This document shows, one piece after another, positions 27,816 through 36,590 of a DNA stretch of 64,000 nucleotides (positions within the stretch are counted from its first letter, which is position 1; each line of letters opens with the position of its first letter). This stretch comes from Dorea longicatena (GTDB lineage: Bacteria; Bacillota; Clostridia; Lachnospirales; Lachnospiraceae), in assembly GCF_024168045.1 (NCBI RefSeq), contig NZ_CP100126.1:2637001-2701000 (forward strand). Direction: 5' to 3'. The position numbers and the translations under genes are program-made. Under the pieces are notes generated by a model that saw nothing but the letters and a program-made list of their open reading frames with translations, ran no database searches and was not told the origin of the DNA.

Positions 27816-28038
27816 TATAAAAGTGACAGGGAATTCAGATTCTTATCTTCTGTCACTCATGTAATTATTATTCTATTTTAAATTTAATGAATTTACCCAT
27901 TCTTGAATTTCTTTTTCAATGTTATTTTCTATATAAACGTCATACACATTTTTCCACATTATCTGTGTATACTGTTATTTTCAACCCCATAATTATAACT
28001 TGGTACACGCTATACACTACTATAAACTGTACTCCATT
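27816..28038. other. AT-rich stretch without a supported gene
   Basis: A 28-codon minus-strand frame (MWKNVYDVYIENNIEKEIQE start, ending near 27880) could be a gene relic. It has no clear ribosome site and no recognised domain. Otherwise I see nothing here. The stretch probably covers the junction between the conjugative element and older accessory DNA. Confidence 0.3.
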
Positions 28039-28164
28039 TTAGGGTAGCCAATGATAATGGTTATATCCCGCCGCACTGGAAAGACCAGAACCACCGCCTA
28101 TCAAAACGGCATCTGCCTGACGGATTTTTTCTGCCAGAAAACTGACTTGTTCCTCCTTTTGCAT
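28039..28164 (-). pseudogene. N-terminal relic of a Sir2-like NAD-dependent protein
   Basis: A 41-codon frame starting at ATG 28164 reads EQVSFLAEKIRQADAVLIGG and GSGLSSAAGYNHYHW. This is the NAD-binding GAGxS-type start of the Sir2-like proteins common in Firmicutes. A stop follows at once and no later Sir2 motif is present. It is a truncated gene left beside the element junction. Confidence 0.6.
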
Positions 28165-28318
28165 ACACCACTTTATCTCCTTTTTTATATCAGATTCCAC
28201 ACCTTTTATTTTGCTTGACTTTTATTTTTTTACTTGTTAAAATTAAATTTACATCAAGCATTAAAGTCATGTTATCATGTAAGTTTAAAAATTACAAGAA
28301 GAAAATTCGAGGTGACAA

Positions 28319-28756
28319 ATGAAATATTCCACAAAGCTTAGTGACACCATTCATATTCTTATATTTATTGCTCTTGGAGATGACGAACAACTCTCCAGCA
28401 CAAAAATTGCAGAAAGTATCAAGACAAACCCGGCTTATGTCAGACAACTTATGGCAACCCTGAAAAATGCAGGCATTGTTGTCAACACACAAGGTCATGC
28501 GAATGCCGCTCTTGCAAAATCGGCAGATAAAATCAATATGTATGACATCTACCGAGCTGTAGAGGGCGATAAGCCGCTGCTTCACCTGGACACAGATACC
28601 AATCCGGATTGTGGAATCGGTATCAACATTCAATTCGCTATTGGGGACTTCTATCATGAAATTCAAAATATGGTAGATGAAAAAATGAAATCCATTACAT
28701 TGCAGGATATTATTGATCGGTATTATTTTAAAATCAGGAAAGTTAAAAACCTTTAA
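28319..28756 (+). CDS. Rrf2 family transcriptional regulator
   Basis: 145 residues with a winged helix-turn-helix N-terminus (KLSDTIHILIFIALGDDEQL, KTNPAYVRQLMATLKNAGIV) and an Rrf2-type dimer helix. Only one Cys is found in the region where Fe-S members such as IscR carry three, so it is a cluster-free type such as YwnA/BadM-like. A GAGGTG site precedes the start. The 3' end overlaps a VirD4 relic on the other strand, so its last residues may be new. Target unknown; possibly its own promoter. Confidence 0.75.
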   Translation: MKYSTKLSDTIHILIFIALGDDEQLSSTKIAESIKTNPAYVRQLMATLKNAGIVVNTQGHANAALAKSADKINMYDIYRAVEGDKPLLHLDTDTNPDCGIGINIQFAIGDFYHEIQNMVDEKMKSITLQDIIDRYYFKIRKVKNL

Positions 28757-28937
28757 AATTGAATGTGTCATCGGTATCACTGATGATGACAAACATGGCT
28801 GTTCTCTGATTGCCGATCATATCCAGTTCCATTTCGTCATACGACATGCTTTCTCGAAGCTCCTGAATATCAAATGGTGAAAGTCTGGCACCACAGGAAA
28901 TCAAAATCGATTTTGCAGTTTTGCCAGTAACAAAATG
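28743..28937 (-). pseudogene. Internal fragment of a second VirD4/TraG coupling protein
   Basis: The minus-strand frame reads TGKTAKSILISCGARLSPFD, then SYDEMELDMIGNQRTAMFVI and SDTDDTFNF. It aligns with residues 235-295 of the VirD4 at 6928-8679 (GKTAKSILISVGVRLAAFN; DLYSIGEKKVALFCCIPDAD) but is clearly divergent. It is therefore a relic of a different conjugative element, not a duplicate of this one. No start; stop at 28743. Confidence 0.75.
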
Positions 28938-28971
28938 TCAATAGTTTTTTAATCACTTTTTCAAAAAAGGC

Positions 28972-29010
28972 AAAAAAATAGAACGTATAGATTATTTCCA
29001 TACGCTCTAT
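28972..29010 (-). terminator. Terminator of the radical SAM operon
   Basis: On the minus strand TAGAGCGTAT (29009-29000) pairs with ATACGTTCTA (28988-28979) around an 11-base loop and is followed by seven T. It lies 45 bases after the last radical SAM gene. Confidence 0.75.
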
Positions 29011-29052
29011 CTCATATTTCATATTAAATTTTTGAATTCTACAAACTTGAAA

Positions 29053-29961
29053 TTAGCGATTTCTTTTTCCGGTATTCTCTGTCCCACGGATTTCCTCATG
29101 ATAGAAATAATCTACGATCACCGGATGCCCCTGCGGGACTCTGCCATAAGGCATTTCATTATCCACAAAGGCACAATCATACTTCTTAGCCATTTTCTCA
29201 GCTTTAACTTCAAGTGCTTCAAAGTAGCTACGGTTATGCTTGTTATAGATCTCGTCGTAAAGTGGTACAAGATCAGGATATTTTCCGGCGATATAATCCA
29301 TAATTGTCTTTTTGAAACCGCCTCGAAGATTGAGATTTTCGAGCCAGAACAGATCGCACTGATCCTTTACCCGCTCAAAGATTGCTTCAAAATCCGTGAT
29401 ACCGGGGAATACCGGGGATACGAAACAGACTGTACGGATACCTGCTTCATATACCTGCTTCATAGCAGAGATACGGCGCTCAATGCTCGAAGCAAAGTCC
29501 ATATCGTTCTTGAAATTTTCATCTAGTGTGTTGATCGACCATGAAACGGTTACACGTCCAAGCTTCTTCAGCAGATCAATATCCCGTACCACAAGATCCG
29601 ACTTTGTGCAGATCAGAATATCTGCGTCACTGCCGATCAGCTGCTCCAGAAGTTTTCTGGTATTCCCGAATTGCTCCTCCTGTGGATTGTAGCCATCTGT
29701 CACAGAACCGATGACCACCCGCTGTCCGGCATATTTCTTCGGATTTTTAATTTCCGGCCAATGCTTCACATCAAGGAAAGTGCCCCATTCCTCCTTGTGC
29801 CCGGTAAAACGCTTCATAAAAGAAGCATAGCAATACTTGCAGGCATGTGTACAGCCCACATAGGGATTGACTGAGTAACCGCCTACCGGCAGACTAGACT
29901 TAGTCATGATGTTCTTTGTTTCCACCTCACGAATGAGGATTCCATTTATTACTTCTTCCAT
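29053..29961 (-). CDS. Radical SAM protein, SPL-like member of the 'radical SAM mobile pair'
   Basis: 302 residues. A radical SAM Fe-S motif CTHACKYC (CxxxCxxC) sits near residue 36 within YSVNPYVGCTHACKYCYASF, followed by a spore-photoproduct-lyase-like core (VVIGSVTDGYNPQEEQF, TVSWSINTLDENFK). It overlaps the upstream DUF5131-type radical SAM gene by 13 bases. With the MarR gene this is the arrangement annotated as the radical SAM mobile pair system, found on mobile DNA in Clostridia. Reaction unknown; a SAM-radical modification or repair step is inferred. Confidence 0.8.
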   Translation of the reverse strand: MEEVINGILIREVETKNIMTKSSLPVGGYSVNPYVGCTHACKYCYASFMKRFTGHKEEWGTFLDVKHWPEIKNPKKYAGQRVVIGSVTDGYNPQEEQFGNTRKLLEQLIGSDADILICTKSDLVVRDIDLLKKLGRVTVSWSINTLDENFKNDMDFASSIERRISAMKQVYEAGIRTVCFVSPVFPGITDFEAIFERVKDQCDLFWLENLNLRGGFKKTIMDYIAGKYPDLVPLYDEIYNKHNRSYFEALEVKAEKMAKKYDCAFVDNEMPYGRVPQGHPVIVDYFYHEEIRGTENTGKRNR

Positions 29962-30638
29962 GATTTCTGTACCTCTAACACTTTATTAAATTCTTCCGGC
30001 ATTTCCTGAATCATATTTTCATCCCCTATGATAGGGACAAGGTCTTCCTTCATAAATACCGGAACGCCGAGCTTATGTGCCTGGTCCGTCAGAGACCATG
30101 CCCATTCCGGCTCCGTATGAATCTTCCTGCTCTGAGCTCCGGTCATGGTGCCGACAACGATCCAATTGATTCCGGAAAGGTCAACTGTGCCGGGATCGTC
30201 GAATAACGGCTCAAAGGTAACATGGTAATGTTTTGCTCTGACATTTTTCCGAAGGGCGTCGATACGCCACAGTTCTGCTTTTCTCGTCACCGTAACGCCA
30301 AACCATGCGTTTTCCAGATCGGTATCAAAATCCAGCAAATCAGGTCGCTTGGTAAGGAACAGGAACTGATGCTGTGGATTTTCACGGATCTTTGCAAATA
30401 CCTCGTCTCTCCATTCCGGCTTCCATCCGGAGAGATCGCTCATCCCGGTAAGAAGAAAGTTCTGCGGACGTTTCTTTTCCATCATCTTGAGCTTACCCGG
30501 AAAGAATTCCGGGTAAGCGAAGTCATCAATCATATGCCAGCGTTTCACGTTGTTGCGGGCATAGCAATATGTACACCCCACTGTGCAGCCAATGACGATA
30601 TTCATGTTCTGAATCTGATCTTTGATACAAATACTCAT
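29949..30638 (-). CDS. Radical SAM protein, DUF5131-like member of the 'radical SAM mobile pair'
   Basis: 229 residues from ATG 30638, which overlaps the MarR stop (ATGA). The Fe-S motif CTVGCTYC (CxxxCxxC) is near residue 20 in NIVIGCTVGCTYCYARNNV. It continues with NFLLTGMSDLSGW, FLFLTKRPDLLDF and GTMTGAQSRKIHTEPEWAWS, the DUF5131/phage Gp37-like pattern. Because both radical SAM genes are translationally coupled they probably form one enzyme pair. Substrate unknown. Confidence 0.8.
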   Translation of the reverse strand: MSICIKDQIQNMNIVIGCTVGCTYCYARNNVKRWHMIDDFAYPEFFPGKLKMMEKKRPQNFLLTGMSDLSGWKPEWRDEVFAKIRENPQHQFLFLTKRPDLLDFDTDLENAWFGVTVTRKAELWRIDALRKNVRAKHYHVTFEPLFDDPGTVDLSGINWIVVGTMTGAQSRKIHTEPEWAWSLTDQAHKLGVPVFMKEDLVPIIGDENMIQEMPEEFNKVLEVQKSWKK

Positions 30639-31072
30639 GACTTCTGCCACTCCTCAAGATTCTTTCTGATGCGGTCGAGGCATTCCTCAAACCAGATAAT
30701 TTCTTCCTCTGAAAAATCTTTGTAGTAAATACTGCCCATCTCATCAGATACAGAATCGTACTCACCCTTTAAGGCATGTGCTTTCTCAGTCAGAAACAGG
30801 AGTGTTTTCCTTTTGTCCGTTTCAGACTGAACACGGCTTATCAGTCCTTGATTTTCCATTCTTTCCAGCATCGTAGTAAGAGATGTTATCGCTAATCCGC
30901 ATTTAGTCGAGAGTGACCTGATTGAGATACCATCCTCCTGCCACAGCACATAAAGAATACGCCCCTGGGCTCCATTAAACGCATCAATATTCTTTTCACT
31001 GAGAATCTTCTCGAAAATCCGGTCTCCAAGCTGTTTTATTTTGGTGACAAGAAATCCTCCATTCATTTCCAT
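30635..31072 (-). CDS. MarR family regulator of the radical SAM pair
   Basis: 145 residues with a winged helix-turn-helix (GISIRSLSTKCGLAITSLTT, RMENQGLISRVQSETDKRKT). First gene of a three-gene operon with the two radical SAM proteins. A perfect inverted repeat spans its promoter (31079-31120), so autorepression relieved by a small molecule or stress is likely. Intact. Confidence 0.85.
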   Translation of the reverse strand: MEMNGGFLVTKIKQLGDRIFEKILSEKNIDAFNGAQGRILYVLWQEDGISIRSLSTKCGLAITSLTTMLERMENQGLISRVQSETDKRKTLLFLTEKAHALKGEYDSVSDEMGSIYYKDFSEEEIIWFEECLDRIRKNLEEWQKS

Positions 31073-31078
31073 ACAAAA

Positions 31079-31131
31079 GCTCCTATATAGTAGTTTATTA
31101 AAAACATACTATATAGGAGCTTTATTGTCAA
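31079..31131 (-). promoter_or_regulatory. Promoter and MarR operator of the radical SAM operon
   Basis: The minus-strand -35 TTGACA (31131-31126) and -10 TATGTT (31108-31103) are 17 bases apart. A perfect 14-base inverted repeat, GCTCCTATATAGTA (31079-31092) and TACTATATAGGAGC (31107-31120), with a 14-base spacer overlaps the -10 and transcription start. This is the expected place for a MarR dimer to block transcription. Confidence 0.75.
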
Positions 31132-31216
31132 CAGTTTATATGTCTTAATAGGTAAATTCCGTTTTTTTTCAATTCTCCAAACTGGAATTGTTCAAGCTTT
31201 TCAAATACTAACGTCC

Positions 31217-31558
31217 TTAATTCTGTTCAATAATTGATTTATAGTAGTTACCAAAGTCAGCAAGTGAATTAACAATTGGAAGCATTTTTGTTCCGAGTTC
31301 CGTTAAGCCGTATTCAACTCTCGGTGGCTGCTCATGGTAATCGTGGCGATATGCCAGCCCATCACTCATCATTTGTCTTAAACTATCTGTCAAAACCTTT
31401 TGTGAAATACCATCTATACTTCGTTGTAGCTCATTGAATCTCCATGGACGCTCTTTTAAGTTACGCAAAATCAGCAGTTTCCATTTTCCTCCGATAAGAG
31501 ATACTGCTGTTGCAACTGGGCATTCCGGTAATTCTTCTTTTGCTCGCATAATTCTCAC
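31217..31558 (-). CDS. HxlR family transcriptional regulator
   Basis: 113 residues. Typical HxlR pattern: CPVATAVSLIGGKWKLLILR, then FNELQRSIDGISQKVLTDSL and VEYGLTELGTKMLPIV. The conserved Cys (residue 12, PECPVATA) is often a redox or electrophile sensor in this family. Divergent from the cupin gene, with a 133-base shared promoter region, so it most likely controls that gene. Confidence 0.85.
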   Translation of the reverse strand: MRIMRAKEELPECPVATAVSLIGGKWKLLILRNLKERPWRFNELQRSIDGISQKVLTDSLRQMMSDGLAYRHDYHEQPPRVEYGLTELGTKMLPIVNSLADFGNYYKSIIEQN

Positions 31559-31616
31559 CTCCGAGTCTATTGTAACACATTCATTTTTGAGTGTACAGTT
31601 ACAAAAAGGTGCGTAC

Positions 31617-31645
31617 TTGTTTTTGTATGTGCCTCACACTATACT
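31617..31645 (+). promoter_or_regulatory. Predicted promoter of the cupin gene
   Basis: -35 TTGTTT (31617-31622) and -10 TATACT (31640-31645) are separated by 17 bases, 46 bases before the cupin start. Partial repeats of GTAC/GTGC motifs just upstream (31600-31616) could be HxlR contacts. Confidence 0.5.
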
Positions 31646-31691
31646 AATACCAAGCAACCAGAAACTACAAATTAACTATGGAGGTATTATT

Positions 31692-32045
31692 ATGGCAAAT
31701 TACACAAAAATAACTATTGAAAAGGAAAGCCGAATTGAGCTACACGAAAAGTTGTCTTTAACTGGTGCAGAAATCAGTTTAAACGAACTACCTGCAGGAG
31801 CAAATGTACCATTTGTTCATTCTCATAAAGAAAATGAAGAAATCTATGGAATTCTTTCAGGTAACGGCAAAGTCATAATTGATGGAGAAGAAATTAGCCT
31901 TTCAACTGGAGACTGGCTAAAAATCGCACCTGCTGCCAAGCGTCAGTTTTTTGCATCCGATATTTCTGGAATTACTTATATCTGCATTCAGGTAAAAGAA
32001 AATTCTCTGGAACATTTTACAGCAGAGGATGCCGTAATCGGCTAA
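31692..32045 (+). CDS. Small cupin-domain protein
   Basis: 117 residues from ATG 31692 with GGAGG upstream. The frame can be opened further 5' but that part overlaps the HxlR promoter and has no ribosome site. A single cupin barrel: motif 1 VPFVHSHKENEEIYGILSGN (His, His, Glu metal ligands) and motif 2 LSTGDWLKIAPAAKRQF. Such small cupins near HxlR regulators are usually stress-induced; substrate unknown. Confidence 0.75.
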   Translation: MANYTKITIEKESRIELHEKLSLTGAEISLNELPAGANVPFVHSHKENEEIYGILSGNGKVIIDGEEISLSTGDWLKIAPAAKRQFFASDISGITYICIQVKENSLEHFTAEDAVIG

Positions 32046-32065
32046 TTAAAAGTATTTATTTACAA

Positions 32066-32111
32066 AAATGCACAGTTCACGATAAGCTAAGAACTGTGCA
32101 TTTCTTTTTTG
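32066..32111 (+). terminator. Terminator of the cupin gene
   Basis: Perfect 13-base arms AAATGCACAGTTC (32066-32078) and GAACTGTGCATTT (32091-32103), followed by CTTTTTT. Confidence 0.85.
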
Positions 32112-32158
32112 TTCAATATTACGTTTACTCTATAGTATTCGTATGTACAAAGTTTATT

Positions 32159-32319
32159 TTAACATTTCCATAATCCATGTAAATTGCAGTATGCATATAC
32201 TTCCTCCACCTGCTCTCCGTCACAAAGACAGAAATCTGCAACCGGCTCCTGTCCTGGATTTAACTGTTTTCTATAAACGCCCTGATTGGTATTTAATGTA
32301 ATCCATTCAATATATTCTC
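32159..32319 (-). pseudogene. C-terminal relic of desulfoferrodoxin (superoxide reductase)
   Basis: The frame starting right after the rubrerythrin stop reads GEYIEWITLNTNQGVYRKQL, then EPVADFCLCDGEQVEEVYAYCNLHGLWK. The Cys-Asn-Leu-His end (YCNLHGLWK) carries the Cys and His ligands of the superoxide reductase iron centre. The N-terminal half (desulforedoxin domain and HPMxxxH ligands) is missing and there is no usable start, only a TTG inside the upstream gene. It looks like a deletion scar. Confidence 0.7.
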
Positions 32320-32321
32320 CC

Positions 32322-33503
32322 TTAATAATTCTCTGCACGTACTTCAAAATAACTCTGCGGATGATTGCATACCGGACATACCTCTGGAGCCTTTGTTCCG
32401 ACTACAATATGTCCACAGTTACGGCATTCCCATACCTTAACTTCGCTCTTTTCAAATACCTGTGCAGTTTCAATATTCTTAAGAAGTGCACGATATCTTT
32501 CCTCATGGTGCTTCTCAATCTCACCTACTGCCCTGAATTTTGCTGCAAGCTCAGGGAAACCTTCTTCCTCTGCTGTTTTAGCAAAGCCATCATACATATC
32601 TGTCCACTCGTAGTTCTCTCCTTCTGCAGCAGCAGCTAAGTTTTCTTTTGTATCACCAATTCCTGCTAATTCCTTGAACCACATCTTTGCATGTTCTTTC
32701 TCATTATCTGCAGTCTTCAAAAACAATGCTGACATCTGCTCGTAACCTTCCTTTTTCGCTACAGAAGCAAAATAGGTATACTTATTTCTTGCCTGTGATT
32801 CCCCTGCAAATGCCTCCTGTAAATTCTTCTCTGTTTGTGTTCCTGCATATTTGTTTGCTGCCATCTCTTTTACCTCCGTTTTCTTTACTACTTTTTCAAA
32901 ATCTGATGCCGGGTGCTTGCACAAAGGACATATAAAGTCATCTGGTAATTCCTCGCCTACATATTCATATCCGCAAATTCTGCAACGCCATATTGTCTGA
33001 CTGTCCTCTGTTTTTCCAACCTCCTGTGGCTTAGGCTTAATATTATTCTGATAATAATCATATGTTACTGAAGGAACATTGCTTAAAACTTCCATATCGG
33101 TTATCTCACCGATAAACATCGTATGTGAACCCAAGTCCTCTGTTTTAGTAACTGTCACGGAAATGTATGCATTTGTACCTTCTGTAATATAATAAATACC
33201 ATTTGTGCCCCTGGCACACTGCTCAAATGCTTCAAACTTATTGGTATCTCTTCCTGATTGGAAGCCAAAATGTTTGAACAATTCAAATTGTGCCTTCTGA
33301 CTTAAGACTGATACAGTAAATTTTCCGGTTCTTTGAATCATATCATGCGTATAATTTGCCTTATTTACACAGATACTTAACTGATTTGGTTCCGAAGCTG
33401 CCTGAATGGCTGTATTAATGATGCATCCGTTATCTTTTTCTGCTTCTTTAGCGGTCAATATAAACAGTCCATAACTCAACTTATACATTGCTTTCCTATC
33501 CAT
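32322..33503 (-). CDS. Flavin reductase-rubredoxin-rubrerythrin fusion protein
   Basis: 393 residues and three modules. Residues 1-155 form an FMN-binding flavin-reductase-like domain ([20 protein letters not shown]). Residues about 165-205 form a rubredoxin ([20 protein letters not shown], then CKHP). Residues 215-393 form a full rubrerythrin with diiron-type Glu/His ([38 protein letters not shown]) and a C-terminal rubredoxin-like centre ([17 protein letters not shown]). It would pass electrons from NAD(P)H/flavin to peroxide. A GGAGG lies inside the linker just before MAANKYAG (32864), so a separate rubrerythrin may also be made. Confidence 0.9.
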   Translation of the reverse strand: MDRKAMYKLSYGLFILTAKEAEKDNGCIINTAIQAASEPNQLSICVNKANYTHDMIQRTGKFTVSVLSQKAQFELFKHFGFQSGRDTNKFEAFEQCARGTNGIYYITEGTNAYISVTVTKTEDLGSHTMFIGEITDMEVLSNVPSVTYDYYQNNIKPKPQEVGKTEDSQTIWRCRICGYEYVGEELPDDFICPLCKHPASDFEKVVKKTEVKEMAANKYAGTQTEKNLQEAFAGESQARNKYTYFASVAKKEGYEQMSALFLKTADNEKEHAKMWFKELAGIGDTKENLAAAAEGENYEWTDMYDGFAKTAEEEGFPELAAKFRAVGEIEKHHEERYRALLKNIETAQVFEKSEVKVWECRNCGHIVVGTKAPEVCPVCNHPQSYFEVRAENY

Positions 33504-34356
33504 GCTGTTCCTCCTTTACCTTCTCCCTGCATTTCGGACAAATGCCTTTAAATGAAATATCATAATCCACAAATTCAATTCCATGAGTGTTATGAATTCT
33601 TTCCAGCAAATTTATTTTGCGTTCAAATACATATTCTGAATCTGAAGATAAATCAGACCTAAACGAATATCCGAGTCTGTCAAATTTCTGAATCTCCACC
33701 GGATTTTCAATATTATTTTCCGCTATGAATCTGACCATTTCACCACGAGCCATCTTGGCATAGGTACCTTTTGTTACCAATTTATCTCCGGATAACTCAC
33801 AAAATACAATCGTAATATATCTGTCCTGTGGTGTCAGATACTTTTCTATACATTTTGAGTATTCTTTTGATGCAAGATTAATGATAATCCTACTGTCATC
33901 GATTACTGAGTGGTATAACAATTCTCCCCAGTACTCATACAGATTTTTTGCATCTCCAATTCCAACCTTTGCCTGCATTTCAAGACGATAAGGAGTCACA
34001 CCATCCATTGGTTTTAAAATGCCATAAAACGCAGACAAGATTCTTAAATGATTTTGCAAATACTCAAACTGCTGGATTTCAAACACAGATGGTGCCATAT
34101 ATTGAAATGCAATCCCTTCATATGCTAAAACAGCCGGAGTAAGCCTGTTATAAAGATCCATATTTTCCAATCTGTTAAAGTTCTGCTCTGCAATCTTGTC
34201 ATTACATTTCCATATAGCTTTCAGTTCTTCTTTTGATTTGCTTTTCATCCAGTTTAATACTTCTGCTGTCTTATCAATATAGACAGGCAGCTCAACCGGT
34301 GCTAAGTTATCGGTATCTACAATCATCTTTTTTGCAGGTGATAAAATAATCTTCAT
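33496..34356 (-). CDS. yaaA: Peroxide stress protein YaaA
   Basis: 286 residues of the YaaA/DUF328 family, which lowers free iron and protects DNA during peroxide stress. The start [11 protein letters not shown] is diagnostic, with later family pieces ([50 protein letters not shown]). The C-terminal 25 residues carry an extra Cys pair ([11 protein letters not shown]). Overlaps the rubrerythrin fusion start by eight bases and abuts bcp, so it is one oxidative-stress operon. Confidence 0.9.
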   Translation of the reverse strand: MKIILSPAKKMIVDTDNLAPVELPVYIDKTAEVLNWMKSKSKEELKAIWKCNDKIAEQNFNRLENMDLYNRLTPAVLAYEGIAFQYMAPSVFEIQQFEYLQNHLRILSAFYGILKPMDGVTPYRLEMQAKVGIGDAKNLYEYWGELLYHSVIDDSRIIINLASKEYSKCIEKYLTPQDRYITIVFCELSGDKLVTKGTYAKMARGEMVRFIAENNIENPVEIQKFDRLGYSFRSDLSSDSEYVFERKINLLERIHNTHGIEFVDYDISFKGICPKCREKVKEEQHG

Positions 34357-34811
34357 TATGCCAATTCCTTAAGCATATTTTCAGGATCATCTGCCGCCTT
34401 GACTTTATCATTTGCCTTTATAATGATTCCCTGCTCATCAATAAGATATGTAGTTCTTACTACACCCATAGATACTTTTCCATAATTTTTCTTTTCTTTC
34501 CAGACATCATATGCTTCAATAACTTTACGCTCCGGATCTGCTAATAGCGTAAATGCCAGTCCGTATTTTTCTTCAAATCTCTTGTGAGACGCTACAGAGT
34601 CCTTGCTTACTCCGAGAATAACAGCTCCCTTCTCAGTAAACTGTGGATAACGCTCAGAAAAGCCACATGCCTGCTTCGTACATCCTGGTGTATTATCCTT
34701 TGGATAAAAATATAAAATTATTTTTTTACCTAAATAATCACTTAATTTATGCACTTCTCCGTTCTGATCCGGCAATTCAAAATCCGGTGCTTTTATTCCT
34801 AACTCTAACAT
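34356..34811 (-). CDS. bcp: Thioredoxin-dependent thiol peroxidase (Bcp/PrxQ)
   Basis: 151 residues. Peroxidatic and resolving Cys in NTPGCTKQACGFSERY (PrxQ spacing of four residues), with the start FELPDQNGEVHKLSDYLGKK. Reduces peroxides in the cytoplasm. First enzyme gene of the oxidative-stress operon; its stop shares a base with the yaaA start codon. Confidence 0.92.
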   Translation of the reverse strand: MLELGIKAPDFELPDQNGEVHKLSDYLGKKIILYFYPKDNTPGCTKQACGFSERYPQFTEKGAVILGVSKDSVASHKRFEEKYGLAFTLLADPERKVIEAYDVWKEKKNYGKVSMGVVRTTYLIDEQGIIIKANDKVKAADDPENMLKELA

Positions 34812-34814
34812 TTA

Positions 34815-35024
34815 CTATTCCTCCGCTTTTGTATTTTCCACCTGTTTTCTTGTTCTTTTATTACCTGAAATCATTTTATGTCCCGTATACATAGACATGA
34901 TCATACATATAAGAGTGCTACACGCAAAATACCTATGACCTGATTTGGATCCTTTATATCCAGTATAGAAAGTTCCAATCATAGTAATTAACGCTCCGAT
35001 TGACCAATGCTTATGTACTTTCAT
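34815..35024 (-). CDS. Small two-helix membrane protein (DUF6219-like)
   Basis: 69 residues with two hydrophobic segments (WSIGALITMIGTFYTGY and YFACSTLICMIMSMYTGH) and a basic tail. The repeated TGYK/TGHK pattern matches small proteins I recall as DUF6219. A GGAGG site precedes it, and it lies three bases before bcp. Function unknown; possibly cotranscribed. Confidence 0.5.
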   Translation of the reverse strand: MKVHKHWSIGALITMIGTFYTGYKGSKSGHRYFACSTLICMIMSMYTGHKMISGNKRTRKQVENTKAEE

Positions 35025-35094
35025 TTTATACCTCCAAATTGATTAAGCTGTTTCCAAAATAAATATCTCTGGATCATTAACAATATTATACATT

Positions 35095-35213
35095 CTATCC
35101 ATCACTTTCGACAAGCAGAGAAAGAAATATAATCAATCCATCCGGATTATACTCAAGTGTTTCATTGATAAAAGCATGTAAAATTTCTTTTACATAGCTT
35201 AATTGCGGTCTAT
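35095..35213 (-). pseudogene. Possible gene remnant between the kinase and the small membrane protein
   Basis: A start-less frame of about 40 residues directly after the kinase stop reads SYVKEILHAFINETLEYNPD and IIFLSLLVESDG. It looks protein-like but matches nothing I know. Alternatively it is non-coding spacer. The rest of the 190-base gap holds no clear terminator. Confidence 0.25.
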
Positions 35214-36590
35214 TTAGCTTGTTTCTTGACTACTCAGGAAAAATATTTCTACCCTCGCCCCACCTGTATTTTCAGAATTTGAAAGTTTAATACCTCCACC
35301 ATATTTTTCAGCCACAGTTTTTGCAAAAAATAGTCCCATCCCATAATGGGCTTCGCCATTTCTACTTGTGTCATCCATAAAAAACTGCTCTGTGCCATGC
35401 AATAATGCTTCTTTTGTAAATCCTGATCCGCTATCCTCCACAATGAATGTCAGCCGGCCATCCTGCTCCTTTGCGTCAATATAAATGATTCCATTTTCTT
35501 TTGTATGCTCCACTGCATTCTGAATCATATTCATTACGGCCCGGAACATTGGATCATAAGCAATCGTTACCTTTTTATCACTTTGTCCCGCCTTCCAATC
35601 TATTTTCTGGTGATAGATTTCTACCAGTCCGAGTGCCTGTTCCTTTATATCTGCGAAAAAATCTTCTAACCTCACCGTTGTATAGGTAACATCACTGCAA
35701 TTCCATGATTTTGTGACATCTATCAACTGTTTTACATAACTTTGTATCTGTGTTGTGCCGTTCAAAACATAAGTGATATTATTCTTCTGTTCTGTGGTCA
35801 GTTCAGTCTCTGAAAGTAGTTCTGCATTTCCCCGTACAATCGTAAGAGGTGTTTTAATATCATGCGCCAAAGCAGACATCTGTTGTTTCTTTTCCTGCTC
35901 TGTTTTCCACTGCTTTTCTAAAGATTCTCGCAATGCATCTCGCATATCATCGATTGCCGATAAACAGTCATCAAACTCTTTGATACCGGAACAGGATGTC
36001 TCATATTCCAGATTTTGATCCTTTATTTGTCTGATTGCGTCTAATACAGGCTGCATCTGCTTTTTGATTCTTTTTCCAAAACGTATGGACGGAATGATGA
36101 TAATCGCTACCGCTCCAATCACTGACATAATACTCATCACATTCTGTGGTCCTATAAAATGCTCCCTCAAAAAAGCTGAATGATATTGAGGTGTCAGGCG
36201 ATATTGCAATACAACATATTCATTTTCCCTTACAATTACTTTATAAAAATATTTCCCGGATGCGTTTCCGTACTTTGCAACATTCCATGCTATCTGTTCG
36301 TATTGTTCTGACAGATCTCCACCTATTTTCTCTCCATTCTCTGAAAAGATTACATAATCACAAAGTGCGGGAATCATCTCAGCAGTCACTTTATCTGCAC
36401 GTAGAATCGTATCATATGCTTCATTAATCTTTTGCTCTGCATAATTTGCCGGATAAATACAGCCCACACTAATCAAAAGGTACAGCAGCAGATAAGCAAC
36501 AATCACCAAACCAACTAATGATCCAAGCATGACCAGTACATATCTCATAAAAATCCTGCTGAGTGCATTGCTTCTCTTTACTCTTCCCAT
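35214..36590 (-). CDS. Sensor histidine kinase next to the antimicrobial-peptide exporter
   Basis: 458 residues. Two membrane segments (about 13-40 and 150-172) flank an extracytoplasmic sensor of about 110 residues. The H-box is MSALAHDIKTPLTIVRG, followed by an N-box (MNMIQNAVEHTKENG) and G-boxes (VEDSGSGFTKEAL, YGMGLFFAKTVAEKYGG). It overlaps the response regulator by 13 bases. The context with MutEFG-like transporter genes suggests it senses lantibiotics or cationic peptides, like CprK/NisK-type kinases. Confidence 0.88.
   Translation of the reverse strand: MGRVKRSNALSRIFMRYVLVMLGSLVGLVIVAYLLLYLLISVGCIYPANYAEQKINEAYDTILRADKVTAEMIPALCDYVIFSENGEKIGGDLSEQYEQIAWNVAKYGNASGKYFYKVIVRENEYVVLQYRLTPQYHSAFLREHFIGPQNVMSIMSVIGAVAIIIIPSIRFGKRIKKQMQPVLDAIRQIKDQNLEYETSCSGIKEFDDCLSAIDDMRDALRESLEKQWKTEQEKKQQMSALAHDIKTPLTIVRGNAELLSETELTTEQKNNITYVLNGTTQIQSYVKQLIDVTKSWNCSDVTYTTVRLEDFFADIKEQALGLVEIYHQKIDWKAGQSDKKVTIAYDPMFRAVMNMIQNAVEHTKENGIIYIDAKEQDGRLTFIVEDSGSGFTKEALLHGTEQFFMDDTSRNGEAHYGMGLFFAKTVAEKYGGGIKLSNSENTGGARVEIFFLSSQETS

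Noticed and set aside
28292..28792. 166-residue minus-strand frame opposite the Rrf2 regulator
   Set aside because: The plus strand encodes a clear Rrf2 protein; the minus frame is a shadow with no domain.
31434..31691. N-terminal extension of the cupin gene
   Set aside because: It overlaps the HxlR coding region and the cupin's own predicted promoter; ATG 31692 has a clear GGAGG.
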